In this document: piece after piece, positions 1 to 5,771 of the stretch
How the letters are laid out: each line of letters begins with the position of its first letter
Numbering within the stretch: the stretch's first letter is position 1
Source: Hymenobacter sp.
Lineage (GTDB): Bacteria > Bacteroidota > Bacteroidia > Cytophagales > Hymenobacteraceae
Length of the DNA stretch: 7,262 bases
Direction of reading: 5' to 3'
Assembly (NCBI GenBank): GCA_025362615.1
Contig: JANYFQ010000053.1
Span: 1-7,262 of the forward strand
Made by a program: the position numbers and the translations under genes
Notes under the pieces: model-generated
The model's input: only the letters and a program-made list of their open reading frames with translations
The model's database searches: none
Told to the model about the DNA's origin: nothing

Positions 1-84
1 GGCTTTTTTGCCGCCCGCCCGCTTGTCGCAACTAAACCCACCACAACGCCAAGCGGGCGGGCGGCCAAAAAGCCGCCCGCCCGC
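1..84. repeat. GC-rich inverted repeat with two competing hairpins
   Basis: Positions 1-24 and 51-74 are inverted copies matching at 23 of 24 positions (mismatch at base 9), with a 26-base loop. The arm at 53-65 can instead pair perfectly over 13 bp with 72-84, around a 6-base loop (caaaaa). The 13-mer gccgcccgcccgc therefore occurs at 10-22, inverted at 53-65, and again at 72-84. Neither hairpin is followed by a T-run on either strand, so it does not look like a standard intrinsic terminator, although it lies downstream of the minus-strand gene ending at 150. A repeated intergenic element or a structured 3' end are both possible. The left edge may continue outside the window. Confidence 0.75.
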
Positions 85-113
85 GCAACCCCACCCAAAA
101 CTCGCGCAAGAGC

Positions 114-145
114 AACAATTTAGCAATTCAACAATTTAACAATTA
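114..145. repeat. AT-rich tandem octamer repeat (4 copies)
   Basis: Four consecutive octamers are visible: aacaattt, agcaattc, aacaattt and aacaatta. They form an AT-rich island in otherwise GC-rich DNA, ending 4 bases from the stop codon of the minus-strand beta-barrel gene. Read on the minus strand, the transcript just past the stop would be U-rich, so it may help 3' end formation, but no GC stem sits directly before it. The function is unknown. Confidence 0.7.
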
Positions 146-149
146 AAAA

Positions 150-1049
150 TCAAAAACTATACGCCGCGCCCGCCGAAAAGGCGGTGGATTGCCCGATGTT
201 GCGGCCGGCCACGTACTGGCTTACGCCCAGCGTGATGCCCAGGCCTTTGGCGATGGGCCGGAAAAAACTGACCCCAACGCGGGCGAAGCTGACGCGGGTG
301 GCGGTAAAATCGCCGTCGAAGCCGGGCTGCAAAATGTCGGTGCCGGTGGCGGCGGATACCTGAAAATTGGCGAAGCCTTCGAGGTAAATGCGGCGGCCGG
401 CGTAGCCGAGCTTGGCTTCGGAGAGGAAGGCGTTGGGCACGTTGCCCGAGCGCAGGCTGTAGCCGGCCTGCCCGGTGGCAAACACCCCGGAGGCCGTTTT
501 GAGGTGCGCCACGCCGATGGCGCTCACCTTGGTGGCGCGGTTGCCGATGGCCACGATGTAGTCGATGCTCTTCTCGGATTTATAGTTGCCAACGGGCGTG
601 CTCACCGTCACGGCCCCCAGCAAATCGACGATGCTGGCCCCGACTTCGCGGCTGACCCCCTTAAATTTTAATACTCCGCTGATGTCCTGCAAGTTGCCGC
701 GCACATTGGTGGCCGAGCTGATGCCGAGGCTGGACAGGGCTTGGTTGTCGGCCTTGCCCGCCGAGCGAACGTAGGGCAGCGTCACGGTGGCTTCAATCTT
801 GTCGGTCAGCCCGTAGCTGGCGTAGAGGCTGACGGAGTTGATTTGGATTTCCTTAAAGATGGGCACCCCGTCCACTTTTTCGGGCACCAGAAATACCTGT
901 TGGTAGCTTTCGGTGGTGGCCGATACCGACACCGAGCCGTGGCCCTTGCCCGACATGAAGCCGCTGACCAGGCTTTGGGCTTGCCCAGCGCGGGCCGAAA
1001 AGAAGAGGCCGCCAAAAAGGAGCGGCGCTGCAAAGTACAAGTAGCGCAT
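150..1049 (-). CDS. Exported outer-membrane beta-barrel protein, function unknown
   Basis: The product is 299 aa. Residues 1-24 look like a signal peptide (MRYLYF, then a hydrophobic AAPLLFGGLFF stretch) with likely cleavage at GQA|QS. The rest is rich in alternating, glycine-spaced beta-strand-like segments, with motifs such as SLYASYGLTDKIEATVTLPYV near residue 75. It ends in AYSF, and a C-terminal Phe is the usual BAM-recognition residue of outer-membrane barrels. The pattern resembles the broad family of putative outer-membrane transporters related to the MetA-pathway/phenol-degradation barrels; this is inferred by eye, not by a search. The reading frame stays open to 1229, but those upstream residues do not look like a leader, while ATG at 1049 gives a clean signal peptide. 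It is divergent from the FAS1 lipoprotein gene. No Shine-Dalgarno sequence is visible. The substrate, if any, cannot be told. Confidence 0.8.
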   Translation of the reverse strand: MRYLYFAAPLLFGGLFFSARAGQAQSLVSGFMSGKGHGSVSVSATTESYQQVFLVPEKVDGVPIFKEIQINSVSLYASYGLTDKIEATVTLPYVRSAGKADNQALSSLGISSATNVRGNLQDISGVLKFKGVSREVGASIVDLLGAVTVSTPVGNYKSEKSIDYIVAIGNRATKVSAIGVAHLKTASGVFATGQAGYSLRSGNVPNAFLSEAKLGYAGRRIYLEGFANFQVSAATGTDILQPGFDGDFTATRVSFARVGVSFFRPIAKGLGITLGVSQYVAGRNIGQSTAFSAGAAYSF

Positions 1050-1232
1050 GAGTGAGGAAAGGCAAAAAGCCACCGAATGTTTTGTGTGGCGGGCGGCAGT
1101 TGAATGCAAGTTACGGCACAGGCGCGGGGCATAGATTGGGTTACGAAAACCAGAAAGCCAGAATTGGACGTAAATTCGCGCCATGCCGCAACCAACCCGG
1201 CGTTTTACCCGCCCAATGGCACCAATCACCCG
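1050..1232. other. Divergent intergenic region, presumed to hold two promoters
   Basis: These 183 bases separate two genes that start in opposite directions, so promoters for both must lie here or inside the genes. On the plus strand TAAATTCG at 1171-1178 is one base off the Bacteroidota -7 consensus TAnnTTTG, but there is no TTG at the expected distance upstream. On the minus strand I see no convincing box. No operator-like palindrome or riboswitch was recognised. Confidence 0.4.
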
Positions 1233-2216
1233 ATGAAAAAAAATACTCTTCCGTTTGCCGCCGCTGCCGCAGGCCTACTGCTAGCCCTGGCCGGGTGCAG
1301 CAAGCACGATGTTGTGCTGCCTTCCATCGCCAGCATTGCCGTGGCCAACCCCGATTTCCAGATGCTGGAAGACGCCGCCATTCGCGGCGACGTGGCCGTG
1401 CTGCTCTCCAACAAAGCCCCCGACGGCGGCGACTACACCGTGTTTGCGCCCACCAACGCCGCCTTCGCCCGCCTGGGCCTCAACACGGCGGCCGATTTGG
1501 GGGCGCTGGACCGGGGCTTTCTCCGCACTACGCTGTTTTACCACGTCACGGGCGGGCGCGTGGCCGGCGCGGACCTGGCCGCTGGTAGTTCCACGCCCTC
1601 GGCGGTGGGGGCTACCATCACGCGGCGCATCATCGTGCGCGGGGCCGACAAGTACGTGAACGGCTCCAAAATTCTGGCCACCGACGTGCAGGCCGCCAAC
1701 GGCCTCGTGCATCCGATTGATAAGGTGCTGCTGACGGGTGGCGGCAATATTGTTCAAACGGCCATCGCCGTGGCCGAGGGAAAGGTATTTGTACAGCCCG
1801 AGCTGACATTGCTCGTGGCGGCGGTGGTCCGCAGCGGCCTGGTTACTACGCTGAGCGACCCCACGGCCTCGTTTACAATTTTCGCGCCCACCGATGCCGC
1901 CTTTCGGGCCTTTGGGGCGGCGGCGGGTATTCCGCTCAATACAACCACTGAGGTAGGCAATGCCGACCCGGCCACGTTGCGGGCCGTGCTGCTCAATCAT
2001 GCCCTGGGCGGCGGGAAGTTTACGCCCGAGCTCAACCCTGGCAGTAGCGCCATCACGACCACAGCAGCGGGCGGGCTTTCGCTCACGATTGGCGGCTTTG
2101 AGGGCGGGGTAGAAACGGTGAAAGGCCCCAACAACGCCACCCCGGCCACGATGGCCATCCCCGATGTGCATTGCACCAACGGCGTGGTCCACATCATCAA
2201 CAAAGTGCTTAACTAA
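1233..2216 (+). CDS. Lipoprotein with two FAS1 (fasciclin) domains
   Basis: The product is 327 aa. It starts MKKNTLPF with a hydrophobic stretch and a lipobox LAGC (Cys22), so it should be lipidated and membrane-anchored, facing the periplasm or the cell surface. SKHD follows the Cys, which is only loosely like the acidic surface-export signals known for some Bacteroidota lipoproteins. The first FAS1 domain spans about residues 37-167, with the H1 motif YTVFAPTNAAF (68-78) and H2-like NGLVHPIDKVLL (156-167). The second spans about 173-326, with FTIFAPTDAAF (214-224) and NGVVHIINKVL (316-326), ending exactly at the C-terminus. FAS1 domains are generally linked to adhesion or protein and polysaccharide contact; the specific partner here is unknown. 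The frame is open back to an ATG at 1104, but only the ATG at 1233 gives a proper lipoprotein signal. No Shine-Dalgarno sequence is seen. Confidence 0.92.
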   Translation: MKKNTLPFAAAAAGLLLALAGCSKHDVVLPSIASIAVANPDFQMLEDAAIRGDVAVLLSNKAPDGGDYTVFAPTNAAFARLGLNTAADLGALDRGFLRTTLFYHVTGGRVAGADLAAGSSTPSAVGATITRRIIVRGADKYVNGSKILATDVQAANGLVHPIDKVLLTGGGNIVQTAIAVAEGKVFVQPELTLLVAAVVRSGLVTTLSDPTASFTIFAPTDAAFRAFGAAAGIPLNTTTEVGNADPATLRAVLLNHALGGGKFTPELNPGSSAITTTAAGGLSLTIGGFEGGVETVKGPNNATPATMAIPDVHCTNGVVHIINKVLN

Positions 2217-2303
2217 TAGCAAGACTGGGAAGGTAAACGGGCCATTGGCCGATAAAAAACAGGGGTTGAACTTGTTGTGCTGGTTGCAGCGTCCGTTGTT
2301 GCT

Positions 2304-2311
2304 CATCTTTG
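2304..2311 (+). promoter_or_regulatory. Candidate -7 promoter box for the hydrolase gene
   Basis: CATCTTTG differs by one base from the Bacteroidota sigma consensus TAnnTTTG. A TTG at 2284-2286 lies 17 bases upstream and could serve as the -33 element. Transcription would begin near 2318, giving a leader of roughly 50 bases before the ATG at 2371. This is weak motif evidence only. The rest of 2217-2370 shows no clear terminator for the FAS1 gene, so read-through from it remains possible. Confidence 0.3.
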
Positions 2312-2370
2312 CCTCCGCCAAACACAATCACCGTTGGCAACGGTTATACGGCGGTCACCTCCGCTTTTAG

Positions 2371-3912
2371 ATGATGAAAACAACTTTTGTGCGCCCTTTG
2401 CTGGGCGCGCTCGCCGCTGCGCTGGCCTTTGGAATAACACTGCAGCCAGCGGCTGGCCAATCAGCCAGCCGCCGGCCGCTCGAAGGCATTTGGCGCGGGC
2501 AGTGGCTCGCCGCCACCGGCCCCCAGGAGGTGGTGCTGACCGTGATTGAGCGCAACGGCAACCGCCTGACCGTGCTGGACGTGCCCGCCCAAAACCTGCG
2601 CCAAATCCCGGTTCGTACGACCCTGCGGGCCGACAGCGTATTTTTTGATGCCGACCGCGTGAACCAGCATTTTGCCGGCGCTCGCGCCGCCGACGGCCAG
2701 CAGTTGCGCGGCTCCTGGCGGCAAGGCATTGCGGTCAAGCCCCTGGTGTTGCAGTTCGGTGGGGTGAGCGACGTGATGCGCAAGGTACTGGTGGCCGCCC
2801 CGCCCTACCGGGCGACCGCCGCCCTGGTTACAGCTGCCGACCAAGTGAGCCTGGCCGGCACCCTTAACGTGCCCGAGGGCGCGGGGCCCTTCCCGGCCGT
2901 GCTGCTGCTGAGCGACATGGGGGCCGACGACCGCGATGCCCGAAGTGGCGACTACCAGTTGCTGGGTTCCTTGGCCGACTACCTGGCCCGGCAGGGGTTT
3001 GCCGTGCTGCGGCTCGACGACCGGGGCGTGGGGCAGTCGGGCGGCTCGGCGGCCACTGCCACCGTGGCCCAACGCGCCGCCGATGCCACCCAGGCGTTGA
3101 GTTGGCTCCGCACCCAGCCCCGGCTCGATGCCACCCGCGTGGGCATTGTGGGGCACGGCGAGGGCGGCAATGTGGCCCTGCTTGCGGCGGCGGCGATGGC
3201 GACACCCGCGTTTGTGGTGGCGGCCGGGGCCAGCGGGCAGCCCGGTGCCACCCTGCTGGCTGCCCAGCCCGTGATGTATGGCAAAGAGCTGGGCCGCGAT
3301 ACCACCGAGGTTGCCCGCCAGCGCCAGCGCCGCGCGGCCCAGTACCAGGCCAAAGTAGAAGCCGCCACCATGCGCCGCGAGGGGGCCAACTCCGCCCAAA
3401 TCGAAACCTACCTCGACCAACAGCGCCTGCGCCAGAAAATGGCCGACCGCAAGTACCTTGATGGCACCTTCAAGCACCAGAAGGCCATGCTCGACATCGT
3501 GCGCCAAACCGCCGACCCCGGCCTGGCCCAAACCATCGTCACTAACATGATGCGGCAGCGTTACCCCAACCTGCCCCCAGCCGATGTGCAAACCACGGCC
3601 CGGCAGCTTACCACGCCGGCTTATAAGGATTACCTGACCTTCGACCCCCTACCTACACTGGCCAAAGTGCAGTGCCCCGTGCTGCTGCTCTACGGCTCCG
3701 ACGACCAGCAGGTGCCCGCCGCGCCCAACGCCGAATTGCTTCTGAAAGGACTGAAAGCCAACAAAGCGGCGACGTTGCGCCGCCTCCCCGGCGTGAACCA
3801 TGCCCTGCAAGCCCCCGAAGACGAGTGGCTCTTCACCGACGGTCGCCCCCAGCCGCTCGTCAGCACCGAAGCCGAAGAAGTGCTCCGCGACTGGCTGCAA
3901 GGACTGAAATGA
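2371..3912 (+). CDS. Exported alpha/beta hydrolase-fold protein lacking the usual nucleophile Ser
   Basis: The product is 513 aa. Residues 1-29 form a signal peptide (likely cleavage AAG|QS). Residues 35-130 form a beta-rich module beginning LEGIWRGQW, like the lipocalin-like domain often found ahead of such hydrolases in Bacteroidota. Residues 150-513 form the alpha/beta hydrolase domain: VLLLSDMGADDRD (177-189) sits where relatives carry an oxyanion-type GSGPQDRD motif, LRLDDRGVGQSGG is at 213-225, and the nucleophile elbow GIVGHGEGG is at 258-266. A charged helical cap follows (about 300-425), then GSDDQQV with candidate acid Asp445, and GVNHAL with candidate His477. In related proteins the elbow normally reads GHSEGG; here position 263 is Gly (codon GGC, 3157-3159), one base from AGC Ser. 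It may be a non-catalytic homologue or use another residue. The start could also be the second ATG at 2374. No substrate can be assigned. Confidence 0.88.
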   Translation: MMKTTFVRPLLGALAAALAFGITLQPAAGQSASRRPLEGIWRGQWLAATGPQEVVLTVIERNGNRLTVLDVPAQNLRQIPVRTTLRADSVFFDADRVNQHFAGARAADGQQLRGSWRQGIAVKPLVLQFGGVSDVMRKVLVAAPPYRATAALVTAADQVSLAGTLNVPEGAGPFPAVLLLSDMGADDRDARSGDYQLLGSLADYLARQGFAVLRLDDRGVGQSGGSAATATVAQRAADATQALSWLRTQPRLDATRVGIVGHGEGGNVALLAAAAMATPAFVVAAGASGQPGATLLAAQPVMYGKELGRDTTEVARQRQRRAAQYQAKVEAATMRREGANSAQIETYLDQQRLRQKMADRKYLDGTFKHQKAMLDIVRQTADPGLAQTIVTNMMRQRYPNLPPADVQTTARQLTTPAYKDYLTFDPLPTLAKVQCPVLLLYGSDDQQVPAAPNAELLLKGLKANKAATLRRLPGVNHALQAPEDEWLFTDGRPQPLVSTEAEEVLRDWLQGLK

Positions 3913-4004
3913 CGCTGCGCTTAATGAGGAATGAAGAATGAGGAATTCAAGCCTGCTCCGCCAATTCCTCATTCCGCATTAAGCGCAACGCAGCGTTACA
4001 GTCC
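3901..4004. repeat. Imperfect palindrome between convergent genes, possible bidirectional terminator
   Basis: Nested inverted blocks are visible: gaatgaggaatt at 3936-3947 pairs perfectly with 3963-3974 (12 bp, 15-base loop); gcgcttaatg at 3917-3926 pairs with 3977-3986 (10 bp); acgctgcg at 3912-3919 can alternatively pair with 3989-3996; and ggactg at 3901-3906 pairs with 3999-4004. A bulge at 3927-3935 holds an extra direct copy of part of the arm: aatgaggaat occurs at 3923-3932 and 3937-3946. The structure sits across the ends of two converging genes and includes both stop codons, so a role in ending transcription from both sides is plausible. There is no clear U-tract. Confidence 0.7.
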
Positions 4005-5417
4005 GGCCTTTTTCCGTGCCTCTTTCACCAGCTTGTAGGGAAAAAGGTAGCTGACGGTGATGGTGTTGCCGTTGGCCAGGGGGTTGTTGCGGTAGTTGTT
4101 TTTTTCGAAGGAGATGGAAGCTACGCCGGCTTCAACCTGGAAATACCACTGCGAGGCGTAGCCGTTGCGGCCCAGGCGCGGGTCGGAGAATTCGTTTTGG
4201 GGCAGGTCGCCGTTGATGATTTGGCCGTTGGAAAGGCGTACTGGCGTGAACTGCGCGTTCAGCGTTTCCTGCTGGTTGGGGTTCATCATCGTGAGGGGGC
4301 CATTTACCATGCCGTAGCCGGCACCGTAGCCGCCCGTGACGCGAAAAAACTTGGTGGCACCCTCGCCGCCGCCGTCCGAATGCACCCCCATGTGTTGGAT
4401 GAGCGCCAGCAAGTCGATGCCCAGGCGCACCATGCCGCGCCCGGCCGTGCGGGTGCCGCCAAAGCGCAGGTCGGCGCTGTTTATTTCGCCGTCGCGGGGG
4501 GTGGGGTTTTCGGCGGTGGGGGCGGTACTCCAGGCGCTGCTGATGCCCAGTTGGCCGTATTCCACAAAGGCATCGGCGCTAAAGGCGTAGGTGCGCCCGC
4601 TCAGGCCCAAGCCGCCCATAACGGTGTTGCCCCGCGTGGCGTTGTTGAACCCGCCGCTGACGCGGGGCGTGATGGCCAGAAACGACTCGCCGCCGGTGAC
4701 GTACATATCGAAGTCGTAGGGCGTGGAGGTGGTCGTGACGCGGTACGTGTCGTAGCTGGAGTTGGAGCTGACCAGGGTGCGCGAGGTGGAGGTATTTACG
4801 CCGTTGGCGTGGCCGTCGTAGCTCTTTTTGGGGTCGAACACGTCCCACAGCCCATCAAATTGCAGCGTAAGCTGGGGCTGAAACGTGAAGCCCTTGAGGG
4901 CGTCGTTCGGCGATTCTTCCTCGCCCAGCGTGTACACCGACTGCGCCCGTAGGTCAATCAGCACGTAAGGCAGCTGCAGGCTGAGGCCCGGCGCGGCGTA
5001 CACTTGGCTGGCGGTCAGGTCGCCCATCTTCAGGTAGCTATAGCCGCCGCCCAGCACCGGCATTAGCAGGATGCCCTTGGTGCCCACCACGCGCTTGCCC
5101 AGGCCCAGCTTGCCGAGCGGAAAGCTGCCGCCCAAGTAGTACTGCGCCCCGTCCTGGGTAGCTTCGGCCGCGTCGCCACTGCCGTTGAAGCGCCCGCCGA
5201 GGTAGCCCATCTCAATCCAGTTGGTGCGGTAATGCACGCCCATCCAGGTGTTGGTGGGTTTGCTGTCGCCGGGCAGGTGCAGCGGCTTGGCCACGTTGAG
5301 GCCCACCCCCACGCGGGCGTAGCCTTTCTCGGCGGCAGTCTGGGCTTCGGCGGCGGGGGCGGCCAGCAGCGCCAGGGCGGCGGTGGCGGCAAAAAGGGAG
5401 CAGTAGAAACGGGCCAT
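3996..5417 (-). CDS. Exported protein of unknown function, probable outer-membrane beta-barrel
   Basis: The product is 473 aa and I do not recognise its family. Residues 1-25 are a signal peptide (MARFYCSLFAATAALALLAA, cleavage at AEA|QT). The mature part alternates short aromatic and glycine-rich strand-like segments (YARVGVGLNVA, GAQYYLGGSFPLG, GGGYSYLKMG, PQLTLQFDGLW, YAFSADAFVEYGQLG, QWYFQVEAGVASISF, NTITVSYLFPY), which suggests an outer-membrane barrel. About residues 195-235 are rich in Ser, Thr, Asn and Tyr and could be a surface loop. The chain ends KLVKEARKKAGL, a basic tail beyond the last apparent strand; this is unlike the C-terminal Phe of the barrel at 150-1049. A TTG nine bases upstream (5426) is in frame, but the ATG at 5417 gives a standard signal peptide and was chosen. 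It converges with the hydrolase gene, 83 bases apart. No Shine-Dalgarno sequence is present. Confidence 0.8.
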   Translation of the reverse strand: MARFYCSLFAATAALALLAAPAAEAQTAAEKGYARVGVGLNVAKPLHLPGDSKPTNTWMGVHYRTNWIEMGYLGGRFNGSGDAAEATQDGAQYYLGGSFPLGKLGLGKRVVGTKGILLMPVLGGGYSYLKMGDLTASQVYAAPGLSLQLPYVLIDLRAQSVYTLGEEESPNDALKGFTFQPQLTLQFDGLWDVFDPKKSYDGHANGVNTSTSRTLVSSNSSYDTYRVTTTSTPYDFDMYVTGGESFLAITPRVSGGFNNATRGNTVMGGLGLSGRTYAFSADAFVEYGQLGISSAWSTAPTAENPTPRDGEINSADLRFGGTRTAGRGMVRLGIDLLALIQHMGVHSDGGGEGATKFFRVTGGYGAGYGMVNGPLTMMNPNQQETLNAQFTPVRLSNGQIINGDLPQNEFSDPRLGRNGYASQWYFQVEAGVASISFEKNNYRNNPLANGNTITVSYLFPYKLVKEARKKAGL

Positions 5418-5473
5418 GACCAACAAATTGAGGAGGTGAAAAAAGCCCCGGTTTTGGGTGCTTTCCGATACCT

Positions 5474-5505
5474 CAAAGTTGGCCCTTTGCGCAGGCCGTT
5501 GTCAA
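5474..5505 (-). promoter_or_regulatory. Candidate promoter for the unknown exported protein
   Basis: Reading the minus strand, TTG at 5505-5503 is followed after 21 bases by CAACTTTG at 5481-5474, one base off the Bacteroidota -7 box TAnnTTTG. The predicted start near 5467 would leave a leader of about 50 bases before the ATG at 5417. This is motif evidence only. Confidence 0.33.
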
Positions 5506-5533
5506 TCCGCACTGGCCGGTAATTTTACGGGGG

Positions 5534-5563
5534 CCGGGCCTCCGTGCTGGCGCGGAGGCCCGG
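5534..5563. repeat. Strong GC hairpin
   Basis: The arms ccgggcctccg (5534-5544) and cggaggcccgg (5553-5563) are perfect 11-bp inverted copies around an 8-base loop that can partly pair. It lies between the end of dbpA and the candidate promoter of the next minus-strand gene. On the minus strand it is followed by CCCCCGTAAAATT, not a T-run, so a terminator role is possible but not classical. Confidence 0.55.
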
Positions 5564-5612
5564 GGCGGGGTTGGCCGCAAGCCGCTGCCCTGGCCGGGGC
5601 GCACCTGCCTTA

Positions 5613-5767
5613 CTGCTGTTACGCGGGCTGTTTCTTGTTTCTCGTTTCTTGTTGCTTGTTGGTGGTTTCTGGGCGGTTTTTGAGGCACTAACGCAACAAG
5701 CAACGAGAAACAAGCAACGAGAAACAGCCCAAAACACAAGACGCTCGAATTGCCCGCGTAACAGCAG
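5613..5767. mobile_element. MITE-like non-coding element with terminal inverted repeats
   Basis: The ends 5613-5628 (CTGCTGTTACGCGGGC) and 5752-5767 are perfect 16-bp inverted copies. The element is flanked by the direct repeat TGCCTTA at 5606-5612 and 5768-5774, as expected for a target-site duplication (8 bp if the following C is counted). Inside, 5625-5660 and 5695-5730 are inverted copies matching at 32 of 36 positions, so most of the element folds back on itself, leaving a bulge at about 5727-5751. The right internal arm contains a 14-base tandem repeat (caagcaacgagaaa at 5697-5710 and 5711-5724). There is no transposase or convincing reading frame, so any mobility would depend on a transposase elsewhere. 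The right direct repeat contains the dbpA stop codon, so dbpA stays intact. I cannot name the family. Confidence 0.6.
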
Positions 5768-5771
5768 TGCC

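Larger units (their letters stand above)
5427..5771. other. Intergenic region downstream of dbpA
   Basis: These 345 bases lie between two minus-strand genes. They hold, in order of minus-strand transcription, the fold-back MITE-like element (5613-5767), the GC hairpin (5534-5563) and a candidate promoter (5474-5505). Short reading frames crossing the region overlap the palindromes, have no start signals or recognisable domains, and are not called as genes. Confidence 0.6.

Noticed and set aside
1171..1178. TAAATTCG as a promoter box for the FAS1 gene
   Set aside because: It is one base off the consensus and has no TTG at a usual -33 distance, so it is too weak to list as a promoter.
1050..1229. 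Upstream extension of the beta-barrel protein to 1229
   Set aside because: The added 60 residues are basic and Cys-containing, with no leader character, and would displace the clean signal peptide starting at 1049.
1104..1232. Upstream ATG extension of the FAS1 lipoprotein
   Set aside because: It would bury the signal peptide and lipobox behind 43 residues that look like untranslated sequence.
1281..2327. Long open frame (348 codons) on the minus strand opposite the FAS1 gene
   Set aside because: It lies antisense to a gene with two clear FAS1 domains. The translation is rich in Gly, His, Arg and Ala with no domain or signal, as expected of a shadow frame in GC-rich DNA.
2461..3591. Long open frame (376 codons) on the minus strand opposite the hydrolase gene
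   Set aside because: It is fully antisense to the hydrolase, with low-complexity Gly/His/Ala/Gln-rich translation and no recognisable motif.
3912..3996. Palindrome between convergent genes as a transposed MITE
   Set aside because: No direct repeat resembling a target-site duplication is seen at its edges, unlike the element at 5613-5767.
4197..4952. Open frame (251 codons) on the plus strand opposite the unknown exported protein
   Set aside because: The translation is mostly Ala, Gly and Val with no motif, while the opposite strand has a signal peptide and structured strand pattern.
5697..5724. Possible CRISPR-like or regulatory tandem repeat
   Set aside because: The 14-base units are directly adjacent with no spacers, and the arm is part of a fold-back element.
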